Positions 16,652 to 25,337 of a stretch of DNA of 64,000 bases are shown here, in pieces. The stretch lies in assembly GCF_002263495.1 (NCBI RefSeq), contig NZ_CP022753.1:2418001-2482000 (forward strand), in the 5' to 3' direction. Source of the stretch: Nocardiopsis gilva YIM 90087 (lineage in GTDB: Bacteria; Actinomycetota; Actinomycetes; Streptosporangiales; Streptosporangiaceae). The notes beneath the pieces were generated by a model. That model made no database searches, had not been told where the DNA came from, and was given only the letters and a program-made list of their open reading frames with translations. Made by a program: the position numbers and the translations under genes. The number at the start of each line of letters is the position of its first letter. Position 1 is the stretch's first letter.

Positions 16652-18331
16652 ATGGCAGCGGAGATGACCGTCGGCGACTACCTGCTTCACCGGCTGGCCG
16701 AAGCCGGCGTGAGCACCCTCTTCGGTGTCCCTGGCGACTACAACCTGGCCTTTCTCGACCACGTCATCGCCGACGAGCGCATCACCTGGACCGGTAGCGC
16801 CAACGAGCTCAACGCCGCCTACGCCGCCGACGGCTACGCCCGCGTCAACGGCGTCGGGGCACTGCTGACCACCTACGGCGTGGGCGAGCTCAGCGCGATC
16901 AACGGGATCGCCGGGTCCTACGCCGAATACCTCCCCGTCCTGCACATCGTCGGCGCCCCCTCGACCTCCGCGCAGGCGGCCGGTGCGCTCAACCACCACA
17001 CGCTCGGCGACGGCGACTACGGGCACTTCGCCCGCGCCCAGGCCGAGGTCACCGTCGCCCAGGCCTACCTGACCCGCGGCAACGCGGCCGCCGAGATCGA
17101 CCGCGTGATCGCCACCAGCCTGCGCGAGCGCCGCCCCGGCTACATCGCGATCCCCACTGACGTGGCCGCCGCGCCGATCGATCCTCCGGCCGCCCCACTG
17201 GTCGTCCCGGCCGCCGACACCTCCGCCCGCGTGCTGCGGGACTTCCTGGCCGACGCCCGTCGTCTGCTGGAGGGCGCCGACAGCGCCACCGTCCTGGCCG
17301 ACTTCCTCGCCGACCGCTTCGACGCGCGCGGCGAGCTGCGCGCGCTGTGCGACGCCGGGAACTTCCCGCAGGCGACGCTGTCCCTGGGCAAGGGCGTGCT
17401 CGACGAGAGCGACCCCCGCTTCGTCGGCGTCTACACCGGAGGGGTGGGCGACGCGCGGGTGCGTGCGGCCGTCGAACAGGCGGACGTGCTCATCGCGGCC
17501 GGGGTCCGGTTCACCGACACCATCACCGCCGGGTTCAGCCACGACATCGACCCTGCCCGGATGATCGACCTCCAGCCCTTCTCCGCGAGCATCGGCGAGC
17601 GGCGCTACGCTCCGCTACCCCTGGGCGCGGCGCTGGAGGGGCTGGCCGACCTGGCCGCCTCGCTGGGCCGCGACTGGAGCCGGAGCCCGGCACCCGCCCC
17701 CGAGACCGTGTCCGACGCCGCGGCCGACACCGCCGCACTCGACGGCGAGCTCGGTCAGGCCGATCTGTGGCGCGCGGTGCGCGGCTTCCTGCGGCCTGGC
17801 GACATCGTCGTGGCCGAGCAGGGAACCGCCTTCTTCGGGGCGTGCACGGTGCCGCTGCCCAGCGGAGCCACCTTCATCGGCCAGCCGCTGTGGGGATCGA
17901 TCGGCTTCACCCTGCCGGCGGCCTTCGGTGCGCAGCACGCGGCCCCCGACCGCCGCGTCGTCCTGCTCATCGGCGACGGTTCGGCCCTGCTCACCGCCCA
18001 GGAGATCGGGTCGATGGTCCGCGACGGCCAGCAGCCGGTCATCGTCGTCATCAACAACGACGGCTACACGGTCGAGCGCGCCATCCACGGCCCGCACGAG
18101 CGCTACAACGACATCCCCAAGTGGGACTGGACGCTGGTGCCCCGGGCCATGGGGGCGGGCACCGACGCCCTGACCCTGCGCGCCACCACCCCCGGCGAAT
18201 TCGCCGAGGCGCTGGCGGCGGCCGACTCCGCCGACCGCCTCGCCCTGGTGGAGGCGGTCCTGCCCAAGCTGGGCCTACCCGACCTGCTCAACGGGGTCAG
18301 CGCCGCCATCGCCGAGGCCAACGCCGAGTAG
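16652..18331 (+). CDS. Thiamine-diphosphate-dependent 2-keto acid decarboxylase (pyruvate/indolepyruvate decarboxylase type)
   Basis: The start at 16652 follows GGAGG by 5 nt; a longer frame begins at 16568 without support. The 559-residue length equals typical PDC/IPDC enzymes. Key residues: E52 in the PYR domain (SANELNAAYAADGYAR) that activates ThDP; the tandem H115-H116 (LNHHTLGDG) found only in the PDC/IPDC/keto-acid decarboxylase branch; and the ThDP/Mg motif G441-D442-G443 ending in NND. It decarboxylates a 2-keto acid to an aldehyde. The aldehyde dehydrogenase downstream on the other strand (19998) could consume the product. The exact keto acid cannot be read: pyruvate, indolepyruvate, phenylpyruvate or branched chains are possible. 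Confidence 0.88.
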   Translation: MAAEMTVGDYLLHRLAEAGVSTLFGVPGDYNLAFLDHVIADERITWTGSANELNAAYAADGYARVNGVGALLTTYGVGELSAINGIAGSYAEYLPVLHIVGAPSTSAQAAGALNHHTLGDGDYGHFARAQAEVTVAQAYLTRGNAAAEIDRVIATSLRERRPGYIAIPTDVAAAPIDPPAAPLVVPAADTSARVLRDFLADARRLLEGADSATVLADFLADRFDARGELRALCDAGNFPQATLSLGKGVLDESDPRFVGVYTGGVGDARVRAAVEQADVLIAAGVRFTDTITAGFSHDIDPARMIDLQPFSASIGERRYAPLPLGAALEGLADLAASLGRDWSRSPAPAPETVSDAAADTAALDGELGQADLWRAVRGFLRPGDIVVAEQGTAFFGACTVPLPSGATFIGQPLWGSIGFTLPAAFGAQHAAPDRRVVLLIGDGSALLTAQEIGSMVRDGQQPVIVVINNDGYTVERAIHGPHERYNDIPKWDWTLVPRAMGAGTDALTLRATTPGEFAEALAAADSADRLALVEAVLPKLGLPDLLNGVSAAIAEANAE

Positions 18332-18332
18332 T

Positions 18333-19046
18333 TCACCGCCGCGACGCCGCGTCCCGGGCCTGTTCGGCCAGCCAGGCGAACAGGCTCGGGTCGTCGCCCA
18401 TCTCCGGGTGCCACTGCACGCCGATCACCTGGGGCCGGTCGGTGTAGGCGATCGCCTCCACGATGCCGTCGTCCGTCCAGGCCAGGGGAGCGACGTCGCG
18501 GCCGAGCTCGGCCAGGCCCTGGTGGTGGTAGGTCGGCACGTCCAGCACGGTGCGGCCCAGAACGCGGGCGAGGGGGCTGTTCGGGGCGACCTTGACCGGG
18601 TGCGGGTCGAAGACGGCGAGGCGCTGCCGGTGCACCTCGCTGCGGACGACATCGGGCAGGTGCTGGTGGAGCGTCCCGCCCCGGGCCACGTTCATCACCT
18701 GCATGCCGCGGCAGATGCCGAGCACGGGGATACCGCGCTCCAGGGCCGCGGCCAGCTGCGCGAACTCGGCGCTGTCGCGGGCCGTGCGCACCCCCGCCGT
18801 CCGCTCGGCGGCATCGGCGCCGTAGCGGGCCGGATCGATGTCGCCGCCCCCGGCCAGCACCAGGCCGTCCAACCGTGCGACCGTGTCCTCCGCCCCGTCG
18901 ACCGACGGCAGGAGAACGGGCGCCGCACCGGCGGCGGCCACCGAATCGACATAGGCCTGGGGGAGGAGCGTGGCCGGCAGGTCCCAGGCCTCGCCCCAGC
19001 GCGCCTGCTCGGCATAGGCGGAGATACCGATGATCGGCCGCGTCAT
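18333..19046 (-). CDS. Class I glutamine amidotransferase-like gamma-glutamyl hydrolase (peptidase C26, PuuD-like)
   Basis: The start at 19046 (237 residues) was chosen over 19064 because an AAGGA site precedes it. The fold is class I amidotransferase: PIIGISAY at the start, GLVLAGGGDIDPARYG, the nucleophile Cys in GICRGMQVMN, and the C-terminal His-Glu of IGVQWHPE. PuuD relatives release glutamate from gamma-glutamylated amines or amino acids. It lies in one direction with SDR, aldehyde dehydrogenase and GlnA-like genes, which supports a final deglutamylation step. Intact catalytic triad. Confidence 0.88.
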   Translation of the reverse strand: MTRPIIGISAYAEQARWGEAWDLPATLLPQAYVDSVAAAGAAPVLLPSVDGAEDTVARLDGLVLAGGGDIDPARYGADAAERTAGVRTARDSAEFAQLAAALERGIPVLGICRGMQVMNVARGGTLHQHLPDVVRSEVHRQRLAVFDPHPVKVAPNSPLARVLGRTVLDVPTYHHQGLAELGRDVAPLAWTDDGIVEAIAYTDRPQVIGVQWHPEMGDDPSLFAWLAEQARDAASRR

Positions 19047-19209
19047 CGTGCGTCCTTCCCTCATGTTCGTGGGCCGTGCGGCGGTCCGTACACCCTCGTG
19101 TGCTGCGGCGGTCTGTCCTCCAGCATCGCAGGTCCCGGCCGCGCGGGCGGCCGGACGCCGGTCCCGCCCCCGGCCCGGCGGAATCCGGGGCGGGACCGGG
19201 CGGATGCGG

Positions 19210-19974
19210 CTAGAGGGGCGTGACGTAGGCCCCGGAGATCCCGCCGTCCACCAGGAAGTTGGACGCGGTGATGAACGAGGCGTCGTCGCTGGCCAGGAAC
19301 GCCACCGCGGACGCGATCTCCTCCGGCTCGGCGAACCGGCCGAAGGGAACGTGGACCAGCCGCCGCTGCGCGCGCTCGGGGTCCTTGGCGAACAGCTCCT
19401 TGAGTAGCGGCGTGTTCACCGGGCCGGGGGACAGCGCGTTGACCCGGACCCCGTCGCGGGCGAACTGCACGCCCAGCTCCCGGCTCATCGCCAGCACGCC
19501 GCCCTTGCTGGCGGTGTAGGAGATCTGCGAGGTCGCCGCGCCCATGGTGGCCACGAACGAGGCCGTGTTCACGATCGCGCCCTTGCCCTGCTCGCGCATG
19601 TAGGGCAGGGCGTACTTGCAGCACAGGTAGACCGAGGTCAGGTTGACCTCCTGCACCTTGCGCCAGGCCTCGATGCCGGTGTCCAGGATCGAGTCGTCAT
19701 CGGGCGGCGAGATCCCCGCGTTGTTGAAGGCCACGTCCACACGGCCGTAGACCTCCTTGACCTCGGCGAAGGCGGCCTTGACGGCCTCCTCGTCGGTGAC
19801 GTCGGCGGCGATGTACAGGCCGCCGGTCTCCTTGGCGACCGCCTCTCCGGCGTCGCGGTCCAGGTCGACGGCGACGACGGTCCCGCCCTCGGACGCCAAC
19901 CGCAGCGCGGTGGCCTTCCCGATCCCGCTGCCCGCGCCGGTGATGACGGCGACGCGGCCCTCGTATCGCTGCAT
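19210..19974 (-). CDS. Short-chain dehydrogenase/reductase (SDR)
   Basis: The 254-residue protein has the classical SDR pattern: TGAGSGIGK (cofactor loop), DxD-type acidic residue in VAVDLDRDA (suggesting NAD+), NNAGISPP, the catalytic Ser in TASFVATMG and the YTASKGG Tyr/Lys pair. It ends 163 nt before the C26 hydrolase and begins 23 nt after the aldehyde dehydrogenase stop, so it is cotranscribed with the latter. In the cluster context it may oxidise a gamma-glutamyl alcohol to the aldehyde (inference); by family alone the substrate is open. In-frame sequence upstream belongs to the antisense of the aldehyde dehydrogenase and was not included. Confidence 0.87.
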   Translation of the reverse strand: MQRYEGRVAVITGAGSGIGKATALRLASEGGTVVAVDLDRDAGEAVAKETGGLYIAADVTDEEAVKAAFAEVKEVYGRVDVAFNNAGISPPDDDSILDTGIEAWRKVQEVNLTSVYLCCKYALPYMREQGKGAIVNTASFVATMGAATSQISYTASKGGVLAMSRELGVQFARDGVRVNALSPGPVNTPLLKELFAKDPERAQRRLVHVPFGRFAEPEEIASAVAFLASDDASFITASNFLVDGGISGAYVTPL

Positions 19975-19997
19975 GTGGTGTGCTCTCCCTGGTCGTC

Positions 19998-21371
19998 TCA
20001 GGTGTCGTCGGAGACGAACACCGTCTTGGTGTCGGTGAAGGCGTCGAGTGCGTCGGGGCCGAGCTCGCGGCCGATCCCCGACTGCTTGAACCCGCCGAAC
20101 GGGGTCCAGTACCGGACGGCGGAGTGCGAGTTGACCGACAGGTTCCCGGCGTCGACCGCCCGCGCGACCCGCAGCGCGCGGCCCACGTCGCGGGTCCAGA
20201 CCGACCCGGCCAGCCCGAACGCGGTGTCGTTGGCGATGCGGACCGCGTCGGCCTCGTCGTCGAACGGCAGCACCGACACCACCGGCCCGAAGATCTCCTC
20301 GGTGAACGCCCGGTCGTCCGGCCCCGACGGCGTCAGGACGGTCGGCGGGAACCAGAACCCCGCCCCCTGCGGCGCCTTGCCGCGGAACGCCACGGGCGCG
20401 CCGTCGGGCACGTAGGAGGCGACCCGCGTGCGCTGCGCCGCCGAGATCAGCGGCCCCATCTCGGTGGCCGGGTCGCGGGGGTCGCCCACCACGACCCCGG
20501 TGACCGCGGGTTCGAGCAGCTCCATGAACCGGTCGAACACCTCGCGCTGCACCAGCAGCCGGGACCGGGCGCAGCAGTCCTGCCCGGCGTTGTCGAACAC
20601 CCCGCCCGGTGCGGCCGCCGCGGCCTTCTCCACATCGGCGTCGGCGAAGACGATGTTGGCGCTCTTGCCGCCGAGCTCCAGCGTCACCCGCTTCACGTCG
20701 TCCGCGCAGGCCGCCATGATGCGCTTGCCCACGGCTGTGGAGCCGGTGAACGCGATCTTGGCGACGTCGGGGTGGCGCACCAGGCGCTCCCCGGACACCG
20801 GACCGGCCCCGGGCAGGACCTGCAGCACGCCCTCGGGAATCCCCGCCTCCAGGGCGAGCTCGCCGATGCGCATCGCGGTGAGCGGGGTCAGCTCCGCCGG
20901 TTTGACGATGACGGTGTTGCCCGCCGCGAGCGCGGGGGCGGCGCCCCAGGCGAGGATCGGCATGGGGAAGTTCCACGGCACGATCACGCCCACCACGCCG
21001 AGCGGTTCGGCGAAGGTGACGCTCCAGCCGCCGGGCACCGGGATCTGCCGCCCGGTGGTGCGCTCGGGAGCGGCGGCGAAGTACTCGAAGACGTCGCGCG
21101 CGTTGCCCGCCTCCCAGCGGGCCTGCCCGATGGGGTGGCCGGCGTTGCGCACCTCCAGCGCCGCCAGCTCCTCGGCGTGCGCGTCGATCGTGTCGGCGAG
21201 CGCGCGCAGCAGCCGCGCCCGGTCGCCGGGCGCCATGGCGCGCCACGCCGGAAAGGCGGCCTGCGCGCGGTTTACGGCGGCGTCGGTCTCCTCCGCGGAG
21301 GCCAGGTCGACGGTGGTGATCACCTCCTCGGTGGCCGGATCGATCACGGCATGGGACGTCGCTGCGGTCAT
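19998..21371 (-). CDS. NAD(P)-dependent aldehyde dehydrogenase
   Basis: The gene starts at 21371 (457 residues; MTAATSHAVIDPATEE). Motifs: the Lys of VIVKPAEL, the general base Glu in LELGGKSANIVF, and the nucleophile in GQDCCARSRL, where two adjacent Cys are present. The C-terminus keeps EEIFGPVVSVLPF and the NLSVNSH segment. It is somewhat shorter than the usual ~480-500 residues but complete. With the SDR and GlnA-like ligase it would turn a gamma-glutamyl aldehyde into the acid. A long palindrome at 21412-21475 separates it from the upstream ligase gene. Confidence 0.9.
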   Translation of the reverse strand: MTAATSHAVIDPATEEVITTVDLASAEETDAAVNRAQAAFPAWRAMAPGDRARLLRALADTIDAHAEELAALEVRNAGHPIGQARWEAGNARDVFEYFAAAPERTTGRQIPVPGGWSVTFAEPLGVVGVIVPWNFPMPILAWGAAPALAAGNTVIVKPAELTPLTAMRIGELALEAGIPEGVLQVLPGAGPVSGERLVRHPDVAKIAFTGSTAVGKRIMAACADDVKRVTLELGGKSANIVFADADVEKAAAAAPGGVFDNAGQDCCARSRLLVQREVFDRFMELLEPAVTGVVVGDPRDPATEMGPLISAAQRTRVASYVPDGAPVAFRGKAPQGAGFWFPPTVLTPSGPDDRAFTEEIFGPVVSVLPFDDEADAVRIANDTAFGLAGSVWTRDVGRALRVARAVDAGNLSVNSHSAVRYWTPFGGFKQSGIGRELGPDALDAFTDTKTVFVSDDT

Positions 21372-21411
21372 CTCTCGGGAATCCCCCTTGGGTCGTGTCC
21401 CGCCCTTGTTC

Positions 21412-21475
21412 CGTTGATCTCGGGGATATCGACCGAATAATCGCCGACATTCGGTCGATATCCCCGAGATCAACG
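21412..21475. repeat. Long perfect palindrome, 27-bp arms, 10-nt loop (copy 1)
   Basis: The left arm 21412-21438 begins CGTTGATCTCGG and ends GACCGAAT; the right arm 21449-21475 is its exact reverse complement. The loop is AATCGCCGAC. It lies between the GlnA-like gene (stop at 21500) and the aldehyde dehydrogenase start, both on the minus strand. A near-identical element occurs at 47804-47873 and a degenerate relative at 61318-61379. It could act as a bidirectional terminator or as a mobile-type miniature element. Confidence 0.9.
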
Positions 21476-21499
21476 AAGAAGGGTCGTGGTCGGGTCGGG

Positions 21500-22864
21500 T
21501 TACAGGCGTTCGAAGCCGCGGTAGAGCTCCCAGTCGGTCACCGCGGAGTCGTAGGCGGCCATCTCCACCCGGGCGTAGTTGGCGTAGTGCGCCACGACCT
21601 CGTCGCCGAAGGCCGCACGTGCCAGCTCGCTCTTCTCCCACAGCTCCAGGGCGTCGCGCATGGTGGCGGGGACGGTCGGCAGGCCGGAGGTGTAGGCGTT
21701 GCCGTTCAGCGGCTCGCCGGGCTCCAGTTCCCGGTCGATGCCGTCGAGCCCGGCGGCGATCAGCGCGGCCGTCGCCAGGTAGGGGTTGACGTCGCCGCCC
21801 GGCACGCGGTTCTCCACGCGCAGGGACGGCCCGTCCCCGACGAGCCGTAGCGAGCAGGTGCGGTTGTCCACGCCCCAGGCCACGGCGGTGGGCGCGAAGC
21901 TGCCCGGCACGTAGCGCTTATAGGAGTTGATGTTGGGCGCGAGCAAGAGCGTGAGGTCGCGCAGCGCGGCGATCTGGCCGGCCAGGAAGTGGCGGCCGAG
22001 CTTCGACAGCCCCGCGCCCTCGGCCAGCACCGGGGTGCCGTCGTGGCCGCGCAGCGAGATGTGGATGTGGCAGGAGTTGCCCTCGCGCTCGTTCGGCTTG
22101 GCCATGAACGTGATGGCCATCGACTCCTGTGCGGCGATCTCCTTGGCCGCGTTCTTGTAGACGGCGTGGTTGTCGCAGGTGGCGACGGCCTCGTCGAAGC
22201 GGAACGCGATCTCGTGCTGGCCGAGGTTGCACTCGCCCTTGGCCGACTCCACGTACATGCCCGCGTCGGCCATCTCGGTGCGGATCCGGCGCAGCAGCGG
22301 CTCCACGCGGGCGCCGCCCAGCACCGAGTAGTCGACGTTGTACTGGTTGGCCGGGGTGAGGTCGCGGTAGCCGCGGTTCCAAGCGTCCTCGTAGGAGTCG
22401 CGGAACACCACGAACTCCAGCTCGGTGCCGATCATGGCCTGCCAGCCGCGCTCGGCGAGCCGCTCGGTCTGCCGCTTGAGGATCTGCCGCGGCGAGGCGG
22501 CCACGGGGGAGCCGTCGTGCCAGGTCAGGTCGGCGTTGACCATCACCTGCCCGTCCTGCCACGGGGTATGGCGCAGTGTGGCCAGGTCGGGGCGCATGAC
22601 GAAGTCGCCGTAGCCGGTGTCCCACGACGACATGGCGTAGCCGTCGACCGTGTTCATCTCCACGTCCACGGCGAGCAGGTAGTTGCACCCCTCGGTGCCG
22701 TGGTCGAGCGCCTCCTGCAGGAAGTACCGTCCGGAGAGCCGCTTGCCCTGCAGGCGCCCCTGCATGTCGGTGAACGCCACCAGGACGGTGTCGATGGCGC
22801 CTGACTCGATGTCGGCGCGGAGCCGCGCCACGGTCAGTGGGGGATCGCCGTCGTTCGCTCGCAC
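21500..22864 (-). CDS. GlnA-like gamma-glutamyl ligase (GlnA4/GlnA3/PuuA-type)
   Basis: The 454-residue GTG-started protein has AAGGAG 6 nt upstream. It has the glutamine synthetase fold: beta-grasp N-terminus (VLVAFTDMQGRLQGKRL), the catalytic segment LEFVVFRDS, KGECNLGQHEIAFRF, HIHISLRG and the Arg loop NRTCSLRLVG. Sequence type is the GlnA3/GlnA4/PuuA group, which joins glutamate to amines, and not true ammonia-using GlnA: the DGS motif of GlnA1 is replaced by MSSWDTGYGDF. Divergent from it (23169) is an ethanolamine-type permease, so ethanolamine is the best guess for the amine; polyamines are the alternative. Downstream are the dehydrogenases and a gamma-glutamyl hydrolase. Confidence 0.87.
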   Translation of the reverse strand: MRANDGDPPLTVARLRADIESGAIDTVLVAFTDMQGRLQGKRLSGRYFLQEALDHGTEGCNYLLAVDVEMNTVDGYAMSSWDTGYGDFVMRPDLATLRHTPWQDGQVMVNADLTWHDGSPVAASPRQILKRQTERLAERGWQAMIGTELEFVVFRDSYEDAWNRGYRDLTPANQYNVDYSVLGGARVEPLLRRIRTEMADAGMYVESAKGECNLGQHEIAFRFDEAVATCDNHAVYKNAAKEIAAQESMAITFMAKPNEREGNSCHIHISLRGHDGTPVLAEGAGLSKLGRHFLAGQIAALRDLTLLLAPNINSYKRYVPGSFAPTAVAWGVDNRTCSLRLVGDGPSLRVENRVPGGDVNPYLATAALIAAGLDGIDRELEPGEPLNGNAYTSGLPTVPATMRDALELWEKSELARAAFGDEVVAHYANYARVEMAAYDSAVTDWELYRGFERL

Positions 22865-23168
22865 GTCGAGCTCCTTTGGTTCAATAGCAGACCATTTCCC
22901 GCATAGAAGCAGGCGGGCGACGGCGTGTCAATGGGTGCCCCCGGCGGACACAGGGGCGAAACACCCACGTCATGCGCGGCCCGTGAAGCGCCCTCACGCT
23001 GGGGTGAAAGTCCGCCGGCCCCCCCTTGACACCGTTCCCGCGCCCGGCACATAGTCACCGCTTAACACCAAAAGGACCGACCTAATACCTTTCCGACCCT
23101 GGTGGCCGGTAGGTGGAGGGCGGGGGACGGTCCCCGGCACTGCACGCGTCAGAGTGAGGGGAACATCG
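22865..23168. promoter_or_regulatory. Divergent control region, GlnA-like ligase and permease
   Basis: This 304-nt gap has no gene. For the permease, TTGACA (23026-23031) and CATAGT (23050-23055) are separated by 18 nt, a strong promoter candidate followed by a ~110-nt leader. For the ligase, the minus-strand region just before AAGGAG contains TATTGA as a possible -10. No clear palindromic operator was seen. Confidence 0.5.
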
Positions 23169-24638
23169 GTGACGCAGGAACAGAGACCAGCGGAGCAACC
23201 CAGAACACACGTCCAAGGCGCCGACTACGCCCAGGTCGACGCCGACTACCTGCAGCAGCGGCAGCTCAGGCGCGGCGCGGCCGGATGGCTGCTGCTCGCC
23301 GGGCTCGGCGTCTCCTACGTCATCTCCGGCGACTTCGCCGGATGGAACTTCGGCATCGCGGAGGGCGGCTGGGGCGGCCTGCTCATCGCCACCGTGCTCA
23401 TGGGCACGATGTACCTCTTCATGGTCCTGGGCCTGGCCGAACTCGCCTCCGCCCTGCCCACGGCCGGGGCCGGGTACGGCTTCGCCCGCCGCGCGCTGGG
23501 CCCCCTCGGCGGATTCGCGACCGGAACCGCCATCCTCATCGAGTACGCCATCGCCCCGGCCGCGATCGCCGTGTTCATCGGCGGCTACATCGAGGCGCTG
23601 GGCCTGTTCGGAGTCACCAACGCCTGGCCGGTCTACCTGGTCTGCCACCTCGTCTTCGTCGGTATCCACCTGTGGGGTGTCGGCGAGGCCCTGCGGGTGA
23701 TGTTCGTGATCACCGGCGTCGCGGTGGCGGCCCTGGCCGTCTTCGTCATCGGCATGGTCCCCAAGTTCGAGGTCGCCAACCTCCTCGACATCGCCCCCAC
23801 CGACGCCGTCGGCGCCAGCGCGTTCCTGCCCTACGGCTACATGGGCGTGCTCGGCGCCTTCGTGTTCGGGATCTGGTTCTTCCTCGCGATCGAGGGCGTC
23901 CCGCTGGCCGCCGAGGAGGCCCGCGACCCCAAGCGCGACATGCCGCGCGGCATCATCGCCGGGATGGCCGTGCTGCTGGTGACCGCGTTCGCCATGCTGC
24001 TCCTGGCCCCCGGAGGCGCCGGAGCCGCCGTCCTGGCCGACTCCACCAACCCGCTGCCGGCGGCGCTGCGCGCCGCCTACGGCGGCGAGACGATCCTCGC
24101 CGACATCGTCAACTATGTCGGCCTGGCCGGGCTCGTCGCCTCGTTCTTCTCCATCATCTTCGCCTACTCGCGGCAGCTGTTCGCGCTGTCCCGGGCCGGG
24201 TACCTGCCCCGCTGGCTCTCGGTCACCGGTCGGCGCAAGACCCCCTACATGGCGCTGATCGTTCCCGGCACCATCGGCTTCGTGCTGGCCGCGGTGGTGG
24301 CCAACGGCGACCAGCTGATCAACATCGCCGTCTTCGGCGCGACCGTGTCCTACGCCCTCATGATGGTGTCGCACATCGTGCTCCGCCGCCGCGAGCCGGA
24401 CCTGGAGCGCCCCTACCGCACCCCCGGCGGGACGCTCACCACCGGCATCGCGCTGGTCCTGGCGCTGTGCGCCGTGGTGGCCACGTTCTCCGTGGACATG
24501 CTGGGCGCCGGTATCGCCGCCGCGATCCTGCTCGCCTTCCTGGCCTACTTCTGGTTCTACTCGCGCCACCGGCTGGTGGCCAACGCGCCGGAGGAGGAGT
24601 TCGCCCTGCTGGAACAGGCGGAATCGCAGCTCAACTGA
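23169..24638 (+). CDS. APC-family amino acid/amine permease, ethanolamine permease type
   Basis: The GTG at 23169 follows GAGGGG by about 8 nt; an upstream in-frame GTG at 23154 lacks a ribosome site. The 489-residue protein has twelve predicted helices. The N-terminal segment LLLAGLGVSYVISGDFAGWN with FGIAEGGWGG is the hallmark of ethanolamine permeases within the APC superfamily (known family knowledge); AELASALPTAGAGYGFARRA and IFAYSRQLFALSRAG are general APC segments. It is divergent from the GlnA-like ligase, matching a scheme where ethanolamine is imported and gamma-glutamylated. No Eut microcompartment or ammonia-lyase genes are nearby. Confidence 0.88.
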   Translation: MTQEQRPAEQPRTHVQGADYAQVDADYLQQRQLRRGAAGWLLLAGLGVSYVISGDFAGWNFGIAEGGWGGLLIATVLMGTMYLFMVLGLAELASALPTAGAGYGFARRALGPLGGFATGTAILIEYAIAPAAIAVFIGGYIEALGLFGVTNAWPVYLVCHLVFVGIHLWGVGEALRVMFVITGVAVAALAVFVIGMVPKFEVANLLDIAPTDAVGASAFLPYGYMGVLGAFVFGIWFFLAIEGVPLAAEEARDPKRDMPRGIIAGMAVLLVTAFAMLLLAPGGAGAAVLADSTNPLPAALRAAYGGETILADIVNYVGLAGLVASFFSIIFAYSRQLFALSRAGYLPRWLSVTGRRKTPYMALIVPGTIGFVLAAVVANGDQLINIAVFGATVSYALMMVSHIVLRRREPDLERPYRTPGGTLTTGIALVLALCAVVATFSVDMLGAGIAAAILLAFLAYFWFYSRHRLVANAPEEEFALLEQAESQLN

Positions 24639-24719
24639 GGACGGGGGCCGGTACCGGACCGCGGCGCGAATGGCGGGGAACGCCTGCGCCGCGCGTCCGG
24701 TATCGGGCACCATGGACCC

Positions 24720-25313
24720 GTGGATGCTCAACACGTAGAGGTACTGCGCGAGATCCTGGCGTCGACCCCGTGGGTCGAGCGCACCGAGGACTTCGCCCAT
24801 GCGCTGCGCCGCACCCGCACGCCCGGCGGCCTGCTCCTCGTGGGCACGCCCGAGGAGGAGCCGTGGCACCTCGCGGCGCACTTGGACGACGAGAGCCGCT
24901 ATGCCGGGATTCCGCAGCTGTCACCCAGCCTGGTGCGGTGGCAACCACCGCCGGGTGCCCCCGCACACCTGAGTATCGGCATGGAGCGGCTGGCCGATGC
25001 CAGGCGCGGCGAGACGCTCTTCGTGGTCAACCCCGCCGAGGAGGCGCCCGTCCCGCTGCTGGAGCGGGTCGACGACGCCCGCCGCACGGGGGCGACCGTG
25101 CTCGCCCTGGACCAGGGCGACCGTGAGCTCACCTCGCTGGCGCACGACGCCATCAGCCTGGCGCCCGATACCGCCCCGCTGACCTTCGAAGGACTGCAGC
25201 ACCTGGTCAGCAGCGCGGCCGGACAGCAAGACGGGCGCCGCAAGGGGGGAAGCCTGCGCGACCGGCTCTCCCGCTTCCTGGACGTCGTCAGCGGTCCGCG
25301 CGTCCTCGACTGA
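24720..25313 (+). CDS. Conserved actinobacterial protein with SIS-like fold
   Basis: The gene starts at a GTG and gives 197 residues. It resembles a conserved actinobacterial family: TPWVERTEDFAHALRR, GGLLLVGTPEEEPWHLAAHL, ETLFVVNPAEEAPVPLLERV and the Gly/Ala-rich alternating strands/helices ATVLALDQGD recall half of a sugar-isomerase (SIS) fold. The usual phosphosugar Ser/Thr loop is not evident, so isomerase activity is doubtful. The C-terminus is basic (DGRRKGGSLRDRLSRFLD). It lies between the permease and the SPOR-like gene; no functional link is visible. Confidence 0.72.
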   Translation: MDAQHVEVLREILASTPWVERTEDFAHALRRTRTPGGLLLVGTPEEEPWHLAAHLDDESRYAGIPQLSPSLVRWQPPPGAPAHLSIGMERLADARRGETLFVVNPAEEAPVPLLERVDDARRTGATVLALDQGDRELTSLAHDAISLAPDTAPLTFEGLQHLVSSAAGQQDGRRKGGSLRDRLSRFLDVVSGPRVLD

Positions 25314-25337
25314 CCGCGGCCGTGCGGCGGCCTGCGG

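Noticed and set aside
18408-19223. Long plus-strand frame opposite the C26 hydrolase
   Set aside because: It mirrors the minus-strand gene, has Arg/Gly/His-rich composition typical of antisense frames in GC-rich DNA, and has no ribosome site.
23082-24881. Long minus-strand frame opposite the permease
   Set aside because: Low-complexity Gly/Asp/His/Gln composition shows it is the antisense shadow of the permease gene.
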